Shown here: positions 61,403-64,000 of the stretch, one piece after another
Position numbering within the stretch: the first letter of the stretch is position 1
Layout of the letters: each line of letters starts with the position of its first letter
NCBI GenBank assembly: GCA_003550325.1
Contig: QKWP01000273.1
Coordinates: 160,160 to 224,159, forward strand
DNA from: Gigaspora rosea
Taxonomy: Eukaryota; Glomeromycota; Glomeromycetes; Diversisporales; Gigasporaceae
Reading direction: 5' to 3'
Length of the DNA stretch: 64,000 bases
Made by a program: the position numbers and the translations under genes
The notes under the pieces: generated by a model
Databases searched by the model: none
What the model saw: the letters and a program-made list of their open reading frames with translations, nothing else
Told to the model about the DNA's origin: nothing

Positions 61403-62565
61403 AGGTCGTCTAAAACGGAGTAGAATCACGTGATACTAGCCAATCAAATCATAGAATTTTGATGATTTTTGGCAAAAAAAGTAACTATTTAACATTAATC
61501 TGAATTGATCCTAATCCTAAAGTTAATTCAAGAATTTGCTCTACTTTAAAAATATTCAAAAGATTATTATACAATTCATTGGATTTTTTTATACAGATTA
61601 CAATACTCTTTGTACAAAATCATTGAGCAATACATTTGTGTTTATACTTTAATAATATCCATTGAATTCAATAGCTTTTATATGACAAATTATTTTTTTC
61701 TCTCTTTGGCAAAGCCTCGCTGTGATTTTATTTGAAATCTTAAACTAATAATTACATTAAACATTAATTGACATGTTTTTAGAAAGTAAACCCCAATTTT
61801 ATTTGGCTGCTTCTAAATGAGTGCCCAAATGCAATATGCTGTACCAGTACCTGAGTTACCAAAAGTCATGTCAGACTTTTGAAGAAAAAAAAACAACCCA
61901 AAAAAAAAGAAAAAAAAAAAGAAAAGGAAGATAGCAACAATAAATAGAAGGAGGTGAGAAATTAAAAAAAAATACAAAAAAAAAAAATACAAATTTAATG
62001 AAAATACATAAACCCCTATGGGAATATAACTAACAGTTACTTTAACCTGTGTAAAGTTGTAAAAATTATATAATACTAAATAAAAAAACTTTCTTCTTTA
62101 TCTAAATTTACTTATCATATGTATGGAAGAAAAACTAATACTATCAAAAAACCTACTTAAATTGCAGAGAAATATGCATAAAGAACTACAGCTAGAAAAA
62201 GAACCTTCTATAAAGAAATTTTATTTCAGTAAATTCTCCAAAATATTTTATATATCATTCATTATTTATTTTAGTATAACCGAAATTTACTTATGACTTG
62301 ATTCCAATATGGTAGCATTACCAATTTGGAAGAGGTAAATATTGCTAATCTTTTAAAGGGAGTATACCAGAATGCCCACTTTGTTGAAATTTTGAAAGAG
62401 CCAAAGAGACAAGGGATGTGCCAGAAAAACCAACTTGTTTTTATAAGTTTGAAACCATATAAGATTTGCAGTTTATAGAATATGATAAATCATTTATACA
62501 GAATTTATTATATATGCAATATATACCCAATATATATAATGCATATATAATATATATATAGGGAT
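61403..62565. other. AT-rich spacer
   Basis: Begins with CACGTGATACTAGCCAATCA, similar to the MITE at 42244. Contains poly-A stretches at 61885-61990. No gene recognised. Confidence 0.45.
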
Positions 62566-62822
62566 TGTGGCATGGCAAAAAAATATATCATGCTATAGGG
62601 CATGCCACTTAACAATTTTCATGCCAGAATGCCACTCTAGCATGCCAATAGCACACTATTATATCAACTTATTCAAATTTACAAATTCTAAAATTTCCCA
62701 ACAATCTTGTTCATATTTTATGTTCATTGATTCTGAAATTTTCTGACAATAGATGTATACATATATTGATTATATATAAGTGGCATGCCCTATATTTATT
62801 TTTTTTTAAGCCATGCCACTAT
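62566..62822. mobile_element. MITE with GGCATGCC subterminal repeats
   Basis: About 257 bp. TGTGGCATGGC at the left pairs with the complement of the right end AGTGGCATGGC. GGCATGCCAC and CATGCCA motifs recur in both arms (62611, 62633, 62782). No clear target duplication. Confidence 0.6.
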
Positions 62823-63289
62823 TGGTATACCTGTAACTGCTATGATATACTCCCTATATGTGCACTATATGTGTTTGACAACATGTGTTCAATATTCTAT
62901 ATAAACTTCACACATATTGGGTATATATATAAATATATTTTACACATATCAGCCATATATTGTTTATATATATTATATATATTGGGTACCTAATATTATA
63001 CCAATATATATAATTTTGACCCATGAATTATAGTTTATTTAAATAATATTATAGTTAATTATTAATATAATAGATCTATTTTAAAAATTATTATAGTTTT
63101 TTGCTAGTATACATATAACAAATTTATAAAAACTTTAAAATTTAAAATCTGTTATACTTTTTATTTATTATATAATATATATTAAAGTAGTGTTAAAGTT
63201 CTATTTTTTATATTTCCCAAATTTATTATTTGTATTTTTCTGTAAATTTAGCTTTTTTTTAAATTTTTAATAGTCTTTAAGTAAAAATA
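62823..63289. other. AT-rich spacer
   Basis: TATATA-rich. Nothing recognised. Confidence 0.5.
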
Positions 63290-64000
63290 TTTTAGTAACT
63301 ACTAGGCCAAATTTAGTAAACTTTTTTTTTAATTCTATAGATTCATTGAATTCAAATAGAGTTTATTGAATTTGTCTAGTAGTTGTTAAAATATCTTTGC
63401 TCAAAATTTGAAAAAAATCAAAATATCTATTAAAACAAATTATACAAAATTTTTTTAAACTTAAAGTAAAGATATTTTTGCAACTACTAAGCCAACTTTT
63501 TTTGGTTGAATTCTATGAATCATAGAATCCAAATAAAAAAAAATTAATAGAATTTAATTTGGAAGTTTGCTATTTATCACTAGTAGTGATCATCACCAAT
63601 ATATATTTTGTATCTTTAAATTTTGTTTAAAAAATCATCTTTGAGGCTCTAACAAAAAAAAATTCTCGTAAAATTTTGTATAAACTATGCCTTCTGCCCA
63701 TTCCAGTTCTTATTCTAACCCTAATATTAATCAAATTTTAATTTTTATTTCAGCAAAAACTTTTTATTAATTTTTGTTAATCACATGATCACCACTGGCA
63801 ATAAGTAGTAATTTTCTATAATATTATTTTACTCAAATTTTAAAAAAAAATCAAAAACATTTATTAAAACAGAAGCTGTACCAAAATTTTTTTTAAACTT
63901 TAAGCAAAAATATTTTAGCAACTACAAATCCAAATTTGATAAATTTTTTTTATTTGAATTCTATGAATTTGTAGATATTTTGGATTTTTTTTAAAAATTT
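63290..64000. repeat. diverged hairpin-repeat units
   Basis: At least three units with AACTACTA--CCAAATTT, an A/T-rich block around a stem such as AATTCTATAGATTCATTGAATT, and AAAATATCTTTGCTCAAAAT. The layout matches the array at 54125-54861, but the sequence has diverged. The last unit runs off the window end. Confidence 0.6.

Overview
The window is a piece of an AT-rich eukaryotic (fungal) genome. Evidence seen: one spliced gene with a 103-nt GT-AG intron, TTAGGG-type telomere-like tracts, and host genes joining Sel1-like repeats to a tyrosine-kinase-like kinase domain with an HRDLHSGN catalytic loop. That architecture, an F-box/LRR-type fragment and the transposon load point to an arbuscular mycorrhizal fungus (Glomeromycotina, Rhizophagus-like). 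The taxon is an inference, not a search result.

Layout. 1-13 kb is mostly non-coding and repeat-rich, with an F-box/LRR-like gene relic (777-1180) and a hAT-type MITE (2004-2294). A two-exon PH-domain gene lies at 13328-14507, followed by a MITE with perfect TSDs (15204-15543) and more AT-rich spacer. At 18.2-33.6 kb is copy A of a triplicated locus. It holds the only intact Sel1-kinase gene (18855-20363, minus), a hAT-type insertion whose internal repeat has grown into a collagen-like minisatellite (22187-22919), and an ~8-kb LINE (25225-33250, minus) with its own hAT MITE inside. From 33.7 to 50 kb there is a dense transposon nest: fold-back elements, Tc1/mariner-type MITEs, a decayed MULE (37315-40155), further hAT-like elements and a truncated retro-insertion (46764-48584) with a perfect 16-bp TSD. 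Copies B (51.2-54.1 kb) and C (54.9-61.4 kb) repeat the kinase locus with broken kinase genes. The right end is MITE and hairpin-repeat DNA without genes.

How it fits together. Only two host genes look functional: the PH protein and kinase A. The three locus copies act as natural controls. Copy C carries the empty site for the LINE and for the collagen-like hAT insertion of copy A, and copy A carries the empty site for a Tigger-like MITE in C. Several insertions can therefore be dated relative to the duplication. A theme across at least five hAT-like non-autonomous elements is a short motif next to the terminal inverted repeat that is reiterated inwards (GGACA, GGTGAAACT, GGCCCG, CCCAAAC, GGGTAGGG). 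The LINE has an unusual ORF1 made of tandem ~55-60-residue units interrupted by one in-frame TGA.

Limits. N characters at 13132-13133, 50169 and 52285 mark assembly joins, and the sequence around 50.17-50.9 and 52.285 kb may be misassembled. No tRNA, rRNA or CRISPR was recognised. I found no clear novel host-encoded system; the most unusual material is in the mobile elements.
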